Shown: piece by piece, positions 24,616 through 33,050 of the stretch
How positions within the stretch are numbered: the stretch's first letter is position 1
How the letters are laid out: every line of letters starts with the position of its first letter
Source: UBA3792 sp946185305
GTDB lineage: Bacteria; Bacillota; Clostridia; Christensenellales; CAG-138
Assembly: GCA_946185305.1 (NCBI GenBank)
Contig: CAMHJE010000008.1
Span: forward strand, 1 to 33,126
Length of the DNA: 33,126 nt
Reading direction: 5' to 3'
Made by a program: the position numbers and the translations under genes
The notes under the pieces: model-generated
Database searches by the model: none
What the model saw: only the letters and a program-made list of their open reading frames with translations
What the model was told of the DNA's origin: nothing

Positions 24616-25200
24616 TCATCTCCTCGGGGCGATGATCTCGTCGATCAGCCCGTATTCCAATGCCTGCTGCGCGTCCATGAAATTGTCGCGCTCAGTGTCC
24701 GCCTCGATGACCGAAAGCGGCTGACCCGTGCGGGCGGCCAAAACCTTGTTCAACCGGTCGCGGATCTTTAAGATCTGCTCGGCGTGAATGCGAATCTCGG
24801 TCGCCTGACCGGATGCGCCGCCGCTCGGCTGATGAATCATGATTTCGGCGTTTTCCAGCGCGCGGCGCTTGCCCTTGGCGCCTGCGGCGAGCAGGAACGC
24901 GCCCATGCTCGCGGCAAGACCGACGCAGATCGTCTGACACTCGCACTTGATGTACTGCATCGTGTCGTAGATCGCAAGGCCGGCCGAAACGGAGCCGCCG
25001 GGACTGTTGATGTACAGGAAAATATCCTTATCGGGATCCTCCGCTTCCAGAAACAGCAGCTGCGCGACAACGAGGTTCGCCACGTCGTCGTCGATCGGGC
25101 CGCCGAGGAAGATGATGCGATCCTTCAGCAAGCGGGAGTAGATGTCATACGACCGCTCGCCGTGGCCGGATTGCTCGACCACCATAGGTATCAGATTCAT
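24616..25200 (-). CDS. clpP: ATP-dependent Clp protease proteolytic subunit ClpP
   Basis: The 194-aa serine peptidase has catalytic S98 (GLAASMGAF), H123 (IMIHQPSGG) and D172 (TERDNF). It forms the 14-subunit chamber that works with ClpX. The N-terminal MNLIPMVVEQ matches the short propeptide usually removed. SD AAGGAGGG precedes ATG 25200. It follows tig by 161 bases and is nearly fused to clpX, the usual Gram-positive order. Confidence 0.97.
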   Translation of the reverse strand: MNLIPMVVEQSGHGERSYDIYSRLLKDRIIFLGGPIDDDVANLVVAQLLFLEAEDPDKDIFLYINSPGGSVSAGLAIYDTMQYIKCECQTICVGLAASMGAFLLAAGAKGKRRALENAEIMIHQPSGGASGQATEIRIHAEQILKIRDRLNKVLAARTGQPLSVIEADTERDNFMDAQQALEYGLIDEIIAPRR

Positions 25201-25239
25201 GGGATACCCTCCTTCTTGGTGAAAGTTCTGCGCCTATAC

Positions 25240-25268
25240 AGTATGCGCAGACGGGATGAAAAAGTCAA
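25240..25268 (-). promoter_or_regulatory. Possible promoter of clpP-clpX
   Basis: On the minus strand: TTGACT (25268-25263), a 17-bp spacer and CATACT (25245-25240). This would let clpPX be made apart from tig. A TACTGT in a 19-bp frame is an alternative -10. CCGCATACGG (25271-25280) lies just upstream of the -35. No CtsR-type repeats are seen. Confidence 0.45.
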
Positions 25269-25328
25269 TGCCGCATACGGACGGAAAACGGCGAATCCAA
25301 CGGTTCGACGCAATCCGTCCGATGCGAC

Positions 25329-25353
25329 ACGGAAAAACGGTATGCTTTTCCGT
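25329..25353 (-). terminator. Weak hairpin after tig
   Basis: ACGGAAAA (25329-25336) pairs with TTTTCCGT (25346-25353). No separate T tail follows on the minus strand, so it may end only part of the tig message. Confidence 0.4.
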
Positions 25354-25361
25354 TCGGTTTG

Positions 25362-26666
25362 TTACGCTTCCTCTGCCTTCGGCACTTCGTCGGTTTCGAC
25401 GGCGGAATCCGCGAGCAGACGGACGGCCTTATCGACGGTCGCGCGCTCACGGAAGTAGTTCTTGTCGCCCTCGGTCAGCTTGGCGACGAGGTCCTCGGCC
25501 ACCATGCCGTTCTCCTCGGCATAGCGTTCGATCTCGGCCTGCATATCCTCGTCGGAGGCGGAGAGGTTCTCGGCCTTGACGATGGCTTCGATGACCAGCT
25601 GCATCTTTACGCGATGCTCGGCGTCCGGACGGAAGTTCTTCTTCATTTCGTCCACGGTTGTGCCGAGGTACTGGCAGTAGGTGTTCATGTCGAGTCCGCT
25701 GCCGGAGAGCCGGTATTCAAGGTCACGCACCATGTAGTCCACCTGCCGGTCGATCATGACGGCGGGGATATCCACGGTCGCATTGGCGCAGGCACCGTCG
25801 ATGGCCGCGTTCTCACGCGCAACGGCAGCCGCCTTCTGCTTTTCCTCGAGCATCTTGGCTTTCTTGTCGGCCTTCCAGTCGGCCACGGTGTCGAACTCGG
25901 AAATGTCCGCGATCAGGTCGTCGTCGATCTCGGGCAGCTCCTTGACCTGCACGGCCTTCACGTTGCAGGCAAAAACGGCTTCCTTGCCCGCCAGGTTCTC
26001 GGCATGGTACTCCGCCGGGAACGTCACGGTGATGTCCTTCTGCTCACCGGCCTTGGTGCCTACAAGCTGCTCTTCAAAGCCCGGAATGAACGCGCCGGAG
26101 CCGAGCACCAGCGTCTGATCCTCGGCTGTGCCGCCGTCGAACTTTTCACCGTCCACGCTGCCGCTGTAATCGAGGAGCAGCCGGTCGCCGTTCTCGGCGG
26201 GACGCTCCACATCGGTAAAGCGCGCCTGCTTTTCGCGCTCGTCCTCAAGCGCCTTGTCCACATCGGCGTCGGTCACTTCGGTGTTCGTCTTGGGAACGGA
26301 AAGACCCTTGTATGCGCCGAGCGTCACGTCCGGCTGCAGCTGCACGGTCGCCGTGAATTCGACGCCGTCCTTGCCGATGCTGTTGATATCCAAGGAGGGC
26401 TGATCGACGGGAATGAGCTTGTGCTCCTCAACCGCCGCGTCATAGGCTTCGCCCCAAACCGCGTCGAACGCATCCTCATAGAACACGCCGGCGCCGTAGT
26501 ACGTCTCGATGATCTTGCGCGGGGTCTTGCCCTTGCGGAAACCCTGCACCGTGTAGCGGCTGCCGGTCTTGCGATACGCTTCCTGAATCGCTTTCTCAAA
26601 CACGTCCGCGTCGATCTTGATCGTGAGCTTCGCCTTGTTGCCTTCCAACATCTCTAACTGTGCCAT
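25362..26666 (-). CDS. tig: Trigger factor, ribosome-associated chaperone and prolyl isomerase
   Basis: The 434-aa protein has the ribosome-binding N-domain with the signature GFRKGKTPR (42-50), an FKBP-type isomerase domain (about 155-245; ENGDRLLLDYSGSVDG...GSGAFIPGFEEQLVG), and a helical C-domain (about 260-430). It binds nascent chains at the ribosome exit. The length is normal. SD AAGGAG lies before ATG 26666. A TATAAT (26686-26681, minus) sits just upstream, without a good -35. Confidence 0.96.
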   Translation of the reverse strand: MAQLEMLEGNKAKLTIKIDADVFEKAIQEAYRKTGSRYTVQGFRKGKTPRKIIETYYGAGVFYEDAFDAVWGEAYDAAVEEHKLIPVDQPSLDINSIGKDGVEFTATVQLQPDVTLGAYKGLSVPKTNTEVTDADVDKALEDEREKQARFTDVERPAENGDRLLLDYSGSVDGEKFDGGTAEDQTLVLGSGAFIPGFEEQLVGTKAGEQKDITVTFPAEYHAENLAGKEAVFACNVKAVQVKELPEIDDDLIADISEFDTVADWKADKKAKMLEEKQKAAAVARENAAIDGACANATVDIPAVMIDRQVDYMVRDLEYRLSGSGLDMNTYCQYLGTTVDEMKKNFRPDAEHRVKMQLVIEAIVKAENLSASDEDMQAEIERYAEENGMVAEDLVAKLTEGDKNYFRERATVDKAVRLLADSAVETDEVPKAEEA

Positions 26667-26769
26667 TTGCTTTTCTCCTTATTATATGTAGCCTATTTAG
26701 CCATTATCGAATTAGTCTACCATACGAATTTTGTCTTTGCAAGTCATTTTCGGGAGTTTGTACGGAATG

Positions 26770-26787
26770 TTGCAATAATTTTGCAAT
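26770..26787 (+). repeat. Tandem TTGCAAT repeat in the tig / lipid kinase intergenic region
   Basis: TTGCAAT at 26770-26776 and again at 26781-26787, one helical turn (11 bp) apart. It could be a paired protein-binding site between two divergent genes. An imperfect hairpin (GAAAGCAGCG...CGCTGCGCTTTC, about 26794-26821) follows. The 292-base gap holds no gene. Confidence 0.35.
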
Positions 26788-26899
26788 CCGAAGCGAAAGC
26801 AGCGCGTCCCGCTGCGCTTTCCTATATAATATAAACCGAGCGACCTGCCGTTTGCGGCGTGAAAACCGTGAAACTCTTGTGAAGCCGTCCCGGAAAATC

Positions 26900-26928
26900 T
26901 TGACCGAAGGCGGCTTCTGTGGTACTAT
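26900..26928 (+). promoter_or_regulatory. Sigma-A promoter of the lipid kinase operon
   Basis: TTGACC (26900-26905), a 17-bp spacer and TACTAT (26923-26928), 30 bases before the ATG. Confidence 0.65.
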
Positions 26929-26958
26929 ATCCTAAGTTAAGTATACGTTGGGGACAGT

Positions 26959-27846
26959 ATGGAACGGATTTGTTTGATCGTTAACCCGACCGCCAAAAGC
27001 GGCGAGGCAAAGGAGACGGCGGAGCGCGTAAAGGCGCGGCTCGCGGAGCGCGGCGTGCGCTATGCGGCGTGGTACACGTCGCGGCCCGGCGAAGCGACCG
27101 AGCTGGCCAAAAAGGCCGTGGCAGAAGGATACGACCTGATCGCGGCGGTCGGCGGCGACGGGACGCTGCGGGAAACGGCGCTCGGCGTCGTGCATACGGA
27201 CAAGACCCTTGGGCTGATCCCCTGCGGCACCGGCAACGACTATGCCCGTACCGTCGGGATCCCGACCGACCCGGACGAGGCCGTAAAGGTCTTGCTCGAC
27301 GGCGAAACGCGTGCGCTCGACGCAGGCCGTGCCAACGACGAAATCTTTTTCAACGTTGCGGGCTTCGGCTTCGACGTGGATGTGCTCGACTATACCGAGC
27401 TGTATAAGCCGAAGTGCAAAAACGGCAGCACAGCGTATGTGCGCGGTCTTTTGAAGGCGCTTTTCGGCATGAAGCTGCGCAAAAGCACGATCACGTTCGA
27501 GGACGGAACGGAGCAGAGAAACGTTCTTTTGATCGCGGCGGGCAACGGACGCTTTTTCGGCGGCGGCATGGAGGTCACGCCGAACGCCGATCCTGCGGAC
27601 GGGCTGCTGGATATCTGCATTATCCACGATGTAGACTTCATCGGGATCCTGACCGTGCTGCCCAAGTTCATGAAGGGCAAGCACCTCGGCTCGCATAAAT
27701 ACGTTACCTACCGCAAGGAGCGGTTCTGCCATGTCGAGTGCGAGCCGGTTTCGCGCATCGAGGTGGACGGCGAACGGATGCCGGGCACGCCGGTCACATT
27801 CGAAATTTTAGAAAAGGCGATCCGCGTGCGCGTTCCGAAGCTGTAA
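26959..27846 (+). CDS. Diacylglycerol kinase-family lipid kinase (DgkB/YegS-like)
   Basis: The 295-aa soluble kinase has NPTAKSG (9-15), GGDGT (65-69) for ATP binding, PCGTGNDYA (88-96), and the C-terminal beta domain with GNGRFFGGGMEVTPNADPADGLLD. This family phosphorylates diacylglycerol or related lipids at the membrane to return them to phospholipid synthesis; some members act on other lipids. It is full length. It begins an apparent operon with the propeller-like and CvpA-like genes; no strong SD is visible before the ATG (GGGGACAGT). Confidence 0.9.
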   Translation: MERICLIVNPTAKSGEAKETAERVKARLAERGVRYAAWYTSRPGEATELAKKAVAEGYDLIAAVGGDGTLRETALGVVHTDKTLGLIPCGTGNDYARTVGIPTDPDEAVKVLLDGETRALDAGRANDEIFFNVAGFGFDVDVLDYTELYKPKCKNGSTAYVRGLLKALFGMKLRKSTITFEDGTEQRNVLLIAAGNGRFFGGGMEVTPNADPADGLLDICIIHDVDFIGILTVLPKFMKGKHLGSHKYVTYRKERFCHVECEPVSRIEVDGERMPGTPVTFEILEKAIRVRVPKL

Positions 27847-27879
27847 CGCGGGCGGCGCCGAAGCAAAGAACAGGGTAAA

Positions 27880-29091
27880 GTGAGAGACTTTTGGGAAAAT
27901 ATGCGGGCGTGGCTCGCCAGAATCGGCAATGAGGATGTGCGCATCCTCCGATGGACGGTCAAGCGGAGAGTGATTCTCCTCGGCGCCGTCCTGGTTGTTG
28001 CGCTTGCGATTCTGATTCCCGTCTTTATCGCGGTCAGCAGCCGTGAGGTCACTTTGCATTATGAGCGCACGGATATCGACGCGGCGCAGAGCTTCCGCTA
28101 TAACGACGGCGTCCTGTTCTATGAAACGAGCAACTATTACGTGACGATCAAGCCCGACACCGAAACGCGCGTGAGCCTTGCCGAAAAGCTCGCCACGGCG
28201 GACGGCTACGATATGTCGGCGGAGAATACGATCGTTTACCTCGGCAGCTCGGCACAGATCAAGGGCACGGAATCCACGCAGGACGAGTTTATGATGGCGG
28301 ACGGCGCCACGATCCTGTCGGTTCGCGCGGGGCGGCGCTATTGCGCGCTGCTGTACCGCAACCAAAACGGCGAATCGCGTATTGCGGTCGTCGATGCGGT
28401 GTCCCGCCCCAAGACCGCCGTGGTCGCCACGATAGCGGTGGCGGGCGGCGAGGTCACGGCCTTCGGCTTTTTGCAGGCCGACGAGGAAACCGAGCTTTTA
28501 TGGGTGTCTACGCTCGACGTCAACCAGTTTTCGGAGGAATCGCTCGTCCGTATCTACGACTGCGATAACCGCGGCGCGCTGATCTTCTATTCCGCGTCGC
28601 TGTATAACCAAACGATTGAAAGCGCGCTGTTGACCTCCAATTGTCTCTACCTTGTCGGCACGCAGGACGTTCTACGCTATGATCGCACCGAAAGCGGCTT
28701 TTCCTCCGAGCGCACGCGCGTCAATATTTACGGCAACCGCGTGATCGACTGGGCGGAAACCTCCGACGGCGCAAGCGCCTACTTTTTGCTGCTGCCGCGC
28801 ACGGAGAACGGCGAGCACACGCATATCTACCGCCTTTTGACCGTGTCGCAGTCCGATGAAATCTGGGCGACGATGCAGCAGCGGTTCATGCCCGCGCCGA
28901 TCCTGTCGGCGTACCTGCTGTCCGACAGCATCAATATCATAACGGACGAGGCGTTCGTGCGATACTCGTATTCGGGTCGTCTGCGTCTCGATCTGGCATT
29001 TACCGATACGCCGACAAAAGCGATCCCGTGCGAGGAGGACGCGTTTTTGCTCGTCATGAACGGCGGCGTCTACCGCGTCTACGCGGCGTAA
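27880..29091 (+). CDS. Membrane-anchored extracytoplasmic propeller-like protein (DUF5711-like)
   Basis: The 403-aa protein has a short basic cytosolic N-terminus, one membrane helix (about 42-64: VILLGAVLVVALAILIPVFIAV) and a long outer part built of repeated beta-strand blocks such as AVVDAVSRPKTAVVATIAV, LVRIYDCDNRGALIFY and RYSYSGRLRLDLAF, as in WD40/PQQ-like propellers. It recalls the clostridial DUF5711 family, but that is by impression only. The start used is GTG 27880; ATG 27901 is possible, and neither has a strong SD. It lies 33 bases after the lipid kinase gene and 16 bases before the CvpA-like gene. Function unknown. Confidence 0.75.
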   Translation: MRDFWENMRAWLARIGNEDVRILRWTVKRRVILLGAVLVVALAILIPVFIAVSSREVTLHYERTDIDAAQSFRYNDGVLFYETSNYYVTIKPDTETRVSLAEKLATADGYDMSAENTIVYLGSSAQIKGTESTQDEFMMADGATILSVRAGRRYCALLYRNQNGESRIAVVDAVSRPKTAVVATIAVAGGEVTAFGFLQADEETELLWVSTLDVNQFSEESLVRIYDCDNRGALIFYSASLYNQTIESALLTSNCLYLVGTQDVLRYDRTESGFSSERTRVNIYGNRVIDWAETSDGASAYFLLLPRTENGEHTHIYRLLTVSQSDEIWATMQQRFMPAPILSAYLLSDSINIITDEAFVRYSYSGRLRLDLAFTDTPTKAIPCEEDAFLLVMNGGVYRVYAA

Positions 29092-29107
29092 CGGGGAAGG
29101 GAGCGAT

Positions 29108-29809
29108 ATGGTCGATCTGGCGATCCTTGTGATCTTTATACTATGCATCCTGGCGGGACACTACCGCGGCACGATCTACGCGGCGATCAACCTCGGCGTC
29201 ACCGTGCTGTCGCTGCTCGTCGCGCTGCTGCTGATCCCGGTCGCGTCCGGCGTCGTGAAAAACTCCGAAACGCTCTACCGCAGCATGCTTTACTATTTCG
29301 AGGGCTATGAGTACGTCAGCGCCACAAGCGTCGAGCGCGTGCACGATGTGGCGGCGAACGTGTCCGAAAGCGATCTCGATTATCTGATCGAGAATGCGGA
29401 TATGCCGATCCCGTTGGGCAGCGCGGTCAAGCGCAACATTCAAAACGCGGCGTACCGGGAGCGCGGCATCGTCACGCTCGGCGATTATTTCAATCAGACG
29501 ATTGTGGATGTGATCATCAATATCCTGTCGATGCTGGTGCTGTTCATTGTGCTGCGCGTGCTGCTCGAATGGATTTTGCGCACCATCGACTTTGCCTTGG
29601 ACGGCATGCCCGTGATGAACCGGTTTGACACCGCGTTTTCCTGCGGCATCGGATTTTTGCACGGCGTGCTGCTTGTGTATGTCGTGTTCATGCTGGTGCC
29701 GGTCGCGCTTGCGGTCGTGCCGCGGCTATCGACGTATATCGACGAATCGGTTTTCGGCGGGTTCTTCTATCGCGTGAACCCCCTGCTGTATCTGGTGCCG
29801 ACCACATAA
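29108..29809 (+). CDS. CvpA-like membrane protein
   Basis: The 233-aa protein has a CvpA-type start (MVDLAILVIFILCILAGHYRG), with helices near 4-20, 26-45, 137-160 and 178-205, and an outer loop (about 50-130). CvpA-domain proteins are linked to colicin V production in E. coli, envelope stress and, in Firmicutes, often have unknown roles. GGGAAGGGAG precedes the ATG. Its neighbour with a propeller-like outer domain may be a partner. Identity rests on topology and the N-terminus. Confidence 0.75.
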   Translation: MVDLAILVIFILCILAGHYRGTIYAAINLGVTVLSLLVALLLIPVASGVVKNSETLYRSMLYYFEGYEYVSATSVERVHDVAANVSESDLDYLIENADMPIPLGSAVKRNIQNAAYRERGIVTLGDYFNQTIVDVIINILSMLVLFIVLRVLLEWILRTIDFALDGMPVMNRFDTAFSCGIGFLHGVLLVYVVFMLVPVALAVVPRLSTYIDESVFGGFFYRVNPLLYLVPTT

Positions 29810-29862
29810 GCACCGTTTCGAGCGCATCAGACCCCAAAGAAGCAGAAAGGAACGGTTGATTT

Positions 29863-30774
29863 ATGACGGATATTGCGATTATCGGCGGCGGCCCGGCAGG
29901 CCTTGCGGCAGGATTGTATGCGGTGCGCGGCGGCGCAAGCGTGCGCCTCTTAGAGGAAATGTTTGCGGGCGGACAGATCGTCAAGACCCATTGCATCGAG
30001 AACTACCCCGGCATTTCGGACGGGCCGGACGGCTACGGCCTTGCGGCACGGTTCGAGGAGCATGCGACCAAGGCGGGCGTGAATGTCGAATATGTCGGCG
30101 TGACAAGCCTGTCCTTAACCGATGAGAAAAAGGAGATCACGCTTTCGAGCGGCGAAACGTTCGAGGCCAAGGCCGTGATCCTGTGCATGGGCGCAAGCCC
30201 GCGCGCGCTCGGCATCCCCGGCGAACGCGAGCTGTTAAGCCACGGCATTTCCTACTGCGCAACCTGCGACGGCGCGTTCTATCGCGGCAAAACCGCTACG
30301 GTCATCGGCGGCGGCGATACGGCGATCTCCGACGCGATCTATTTAAGCAAGCTCTGCCAAAAGGTCTACGTCGTACATCGCAGAGACAGCCTGCGCGCAA
30401 GCGCGGTGCTCGCCAACGCGGCGCTCAAGACCGAGAACATCGAGTTTGTCTGGAACAGCGTCCCGGAGGCATTCCTGGGCGATGGCAAGCTGAATGCGAT
30501 CCGGCTTCGCAGCACGGTCACGAATGAGGTCACCGATCTTATGACCGACGGCGCGTTTGTCGCGGTCGGCATCGTGCCCAAGACCGAGCTGGTCGAAGGG
30601 CAGATCAAGCTTGCGCCGAATGGCTCGATTGAAACGAACGAGCGCATGGAAACGAGCGTCAAGGGCGTGTTCGCCGCGGGCGATATCCGCAATACCCCGC
30701 TTCGGCAGGTCGTGACGGCCTGCGCGGACGGTGCGATCGCCGCGACCTATGCAATCGAGGCGGTGCGCGTATGA
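29863..30774 (+). CDS. trxB: Thioredoxin reductase
   Basis: The 303-aa flavoenzyme has the FAD motif GGGPAG (8-13), redox-active C132-AT-C135, the second dinucleotide motif GGGDTA, HRRDSLRAS (the NADPH 2'-phosphate site of bacterial TrxB), and FAAGDIRNTPLRQVVTA near the end. It passes electrons from NADPH to thioredoxin. SD AAAGGAACGG precedes the ATG. Its stop overlaps the nth start (ATGATG), so the two are probably coupled. Confidence 0.95.
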   Translation: MTDIAIIGGGPAGLAAGLYAVRGGASVRLLEEMFAGGQIVKTHCIENYPGISDGPDGYGLAARFEEHATKAGVNVEYVGVTSLSLTDEKKEITLSSGETFEAKAVILCMGASPRALGIPGERELLSHGISYCATCDGAFYRGKTATVIGGGDTAISDAIYLSKLCQKVYVVHRRDSLRASAVLANAALKTENIEFVWNSVPEAFLGDGKLNAIRLRSTVTNEVTDLMTDGAFVAVGIVPKTELVEGQIKLAPNGSIETNERMETSVKGVFAAGDIRNTPLRQVVTACADGAIAATYAIEAVRV

Positions 30775-31424
30775 TGCTGCCGAAGAATGAGCGCGACGAG
30801 GCGCTGCGGCTCTTGCAGGAAGCCTATCCGGACGCCAAGCCTGCGCTGCACTTTCGGACGCCGTTTGAGCTGCTGGTGGCCACGATGCTGTCCGCACAAT
30901 GCACCGATAAGCAGGTGAACAAGGTCACGGACGTGCTGTATACAAAGTATGCGACCGCCGAGGACTTTGCGGCTATCGACTATGAGACCTTGGAGCCGTA
31001 TATCCACAGCTGCGGGTTCTTCCGCACCAAGGGGCAGAATATCCTTGCGATGGCGCGGATCCTCTGCGAAAAATACGGCGGGCAGGTGCCTCAAACGATG
31101 GACGAGCTGACCGCGCTGCCGGGCGTCGGGCGCAAGACCGCGAACGTCGTACTGGCAAACGCGTTCGGCGTGCCTGCAATTGCCGTCGATACGCACGTGT
31201 TCCGCGTGTCCAACCGCATCGGCTTGGCGGAGGCGAAGGACGTGGAAAAGACCGAGCAGCAGCTCATGGAAAATATTCCGAAGGAGGACTGGGCGGCGGC
31301 GCACCATTGGCTGATCTACCACGGTCGGCAGGTGTGCTCGGCGCAGCGCCCGAAGTGCGAGACGTGTACGCTCGCGGGCGTGTGCGACTATCGCGGCGCC
31401 TGGCGCAAGGCGCAGGCCGAATAA
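30771..31424 (+). CDS. nth: Endonuclease III, DNA glycosylase/AP lyase
   Basis: The 217-aa protein has the helix-hairpin-helix ALPGVGRKTANVV with catalytic K122, the catalytic D140 in VDTHVFRV, and the C-terminal [4Fe-4S] cluster C189, C196, C199, C205. It removes oxidised pyrimidines from DNA. Two start codons (30771 or 30774) overlap the trxB stop. It is full length. Confidence 0.95.
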   Translation: MMLPKNERDEALRLLQEAYPDAKPALHFRTPFELLVATMLSAQCTDKQVNKVTDVLYTKYATAEDFAAIDYETLEPYIHSCGFFRTKGQNILAMARILCEKYGGQVPQTMDELTALPGVGRKTANVVLANAFGVPAIAVDTHVFRVSNRIGLAEAKDVEKTEQQLMENIPKEDWAAAHHWLIYHGRQVCSAQRPKCETCTLAGVCDYRGAWRKAQAE

Positions 31425-31433
31425 ACAGAACGG

Positions 31434-31456
31434 AAAGGTTCCTGCGGAGCCTTTTT
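31434..31456 (+). terminator. Possible terminator or attenuator between nth and obg
   Basis: AAAGGTTCC (31434-31442) pairs with GGAGCCTTT (31446-31454), with one G-T pair, loop TGC, then TT. It lies 18 bases before the obg ATG. No promoter is seen in the remaining space, so it may be leaky. Confidence 0.5.
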
Positions 31457-31473
31457 GAACGGAAGGGTACAGA

Positions 31474-32745
31474 ATGGCATTTATTGATCACGCAAAAATC
31501 TATATCAAGGCGGGCAACGGCGGCGACGGCTGCGCGGCGTTTCACCGCGAAAAGTATGTCCCCAAGGGCGGGCCGTCCGGCGGCGACGGCGGCAAGGGCG
31601 GCAGCATCATCTTCGTCGCGGACCCGCAGGAATCCACGCTGATCGCGTTCAAGCGCGCGGTGCATTTCCGTGCAGAGAACGGCGAAGCGGGCAGAGCCGA
31701 GCTGCAGCACGGCAAGGACGGCAAGGATTTATACATCCGCGTTCCGGTCGGCACGGTCGTGCGCGATATCGAGACCGGCGCGATTGTGGCGGATATGAGC
31801 GAAGCCGGCAAGGAGCGCGTCGTCATGCGCGGCGGGCGGGGCGGCAAGGGCAACGCACGCTTTGCGACCCCGACGCACCAAAGCCCGCGCTTTGCGCAAA
31901 ACGGCATCAAGACCGAGGAACGGCAGGTCGAGCTGGAGCTCAAGACGATTGCGGACGTCGGCATCATCGGCTTCCCGTCGGTCGGCAAGAGCACGATCCT
32001 GTCGGTGCTGACGAGCGCGAAGCCCAAGATCGCGGCATACCATTTCACCACCCTGTCCCCGAACCTCGGCGTTGCCGAGCGGCACGGCCGGTCGTTCGTG
32101 CTTGCGGATATTCCGGGCCTCATTGAGGGCGCGGCGGAGGGCGCGGGACTCGGTCACGACTTTTTGCGCCACATCGAGCGCACGCGCATCCTTGTTCATG
32201 TGCTCGACGTTTCGGGCAGTGAAATGCGCGACCCGCTCGAAGACTATGACAAGATCAACGCGGAGCTTGCGGGCTTTTCCGATGCGCTTGCGGCGCTGCC
32301 GCAGATCGTCTGCTGCAATAAGATGGATCTGCCGGACGCTGAGGAAAACTTAGCGCGCGTCAAGGCGGCGCTCGAACCGAAGGGGATCCCGGTGTTCGGC
32401 GTATCCGCCGCGACGGTGCAGGGCTTCGAGCCGATGCTCGACCGGATCGTGCAGCTTCTGGATACGCTGCCCCCGGTGCGCGTATTCGACGAAGCCGAGC
32501 TCGACCTCGGCCCGACGTATGCACAGGGCTTTACGGTGCGGCGCGACGATACCGGCGCGTTTATCGTGGAGGGCGGCGACGTGGATCGTCTGCTCGACAC
32601 GACCGACCCGGACGACGAAACCTCGATGCGCCGCTTCCAGCAGCTTCTGATCAAGACCGGCATCATCGCCGCGCTGCGCGAAATGGGCGCAAAGGAGGGC
32701 GACACGATCGCGCTCGGCGAATGGGAATTTGATTTCACAGAATAA
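31474..32745 (+). CDS. obg: Obg-family GTPase CgtA
   Basis: The 423-aa protein has the glycine-rich Obg fold (FIDHAKIYIKAGNGGDGC..., GPSGGDGGKGG), the GTPase domain with GFPSVGKS (166-173), TTLSPNLGV switch, DIPGLIEGA (from D212) and NKMD (282-285), and a C-terminal OCT domain (about 345-423). It binds the 50S ribosomal subunit in ribosome assembly and stress control. SD GGAAGGG precedes the ATG. It is followed by yhbY, as in many Firmicutes. Confidence 0.96.
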   Translation: MAFIDHAKIYIKAGNGGDGCAAFHREKYVPKGGPSGGDGGKGGSIIFVADPQESTLIAFKRAVHFRAENGEAGRAELQHGKDGKDLYIRVPVGTVVRDIETGAIVADMSEAGKERVVMRGGRGGKGNARFATPTHQSPRFAQNGIKTEERQVELELKTIADVGIIGFPSVGKSTILSVLTSAKPKIAAYHFTTLSPNLGVAERHGRSFVLADIPGLIEGAAEGAGLGHDFLRHIERTRILVHVLDVSGSEMRDPLEDYDKINAELAGFSDALAALPQIVCCNKMDLPDAEENLARVKAALEPKGIPVFGVSAATVQGFEPMLDRIVQLLDTLPPVRVFDEAELDLGPTYAQGFTVRRDDTGAFIVEGGDVDRLLDTTDPDDETSMRRFQQLLIKTGIIAALREMGAKEGDTIALGEWEFDFTE

Positions 32746-32777
32746 AACAGCTGATTATCCGGCATAAAGGAGTATAT

Positions 32778-33050
32778 ATGACAGGCAGAGAACGCGCCGA
32801 ATGGCGCAAGCAGGCAAATACGATTTCCGCGATCTTCCAGATCGGCAAGGACAACATCACCCCGACGCTTGTGGAGGCCGTGGATGCGGCGCTCAAAAAA
32901 CGCGAGCTGATCAAGCTCTCCGTTTTGGAGACGAGCGAGCTTTCCGCAAAGGAGGCCGCCGAAGCCTTGGCCGAGGCGACCGGCGCGGAGGTCATCCAAT
33001 GCATCGGCAGAAAGCTGGTGCTGTATCGGGAAAAGCCGGAGGAAGAATAA
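32778..33050 (+). CDS. yhbY: YhbY family RNA-binding protein
   Basis: The 90-aa protein has the CRS1-YhbY fold: basic first helix (TGRERAEWRKQANTI), GKDNITPTLVEAVDAALKKRELIKLSV, and IQCIGRKLVLYREKPEE at the end. It binds the large ribosomal subunit precursor. AAAGGAG precedes the ATG, and it lies 32 bases after obg, likely in the same operon. After its stop the last 75 bases hold only a short AT-rich inverted repeat (AAAATTCC...GGAAATTTT, about 33065-33091). Confidence 0.9.
   Translation: MTGRERAEWRKQANTISAIFQIGKDNITPTLVEAVDAALKKRELIKLSVLETSELSAKEAAEALAEATGAEVIQCIGRKLVLYREKPEEE

Noticed and set aside
26825..26830. TATAAT in the tig / lipid kinase gap as a promoter
   Set aside because: No -35 box at 16-18 bp; the TTGACC/TACTAT pair at 26900-26928 fits better.
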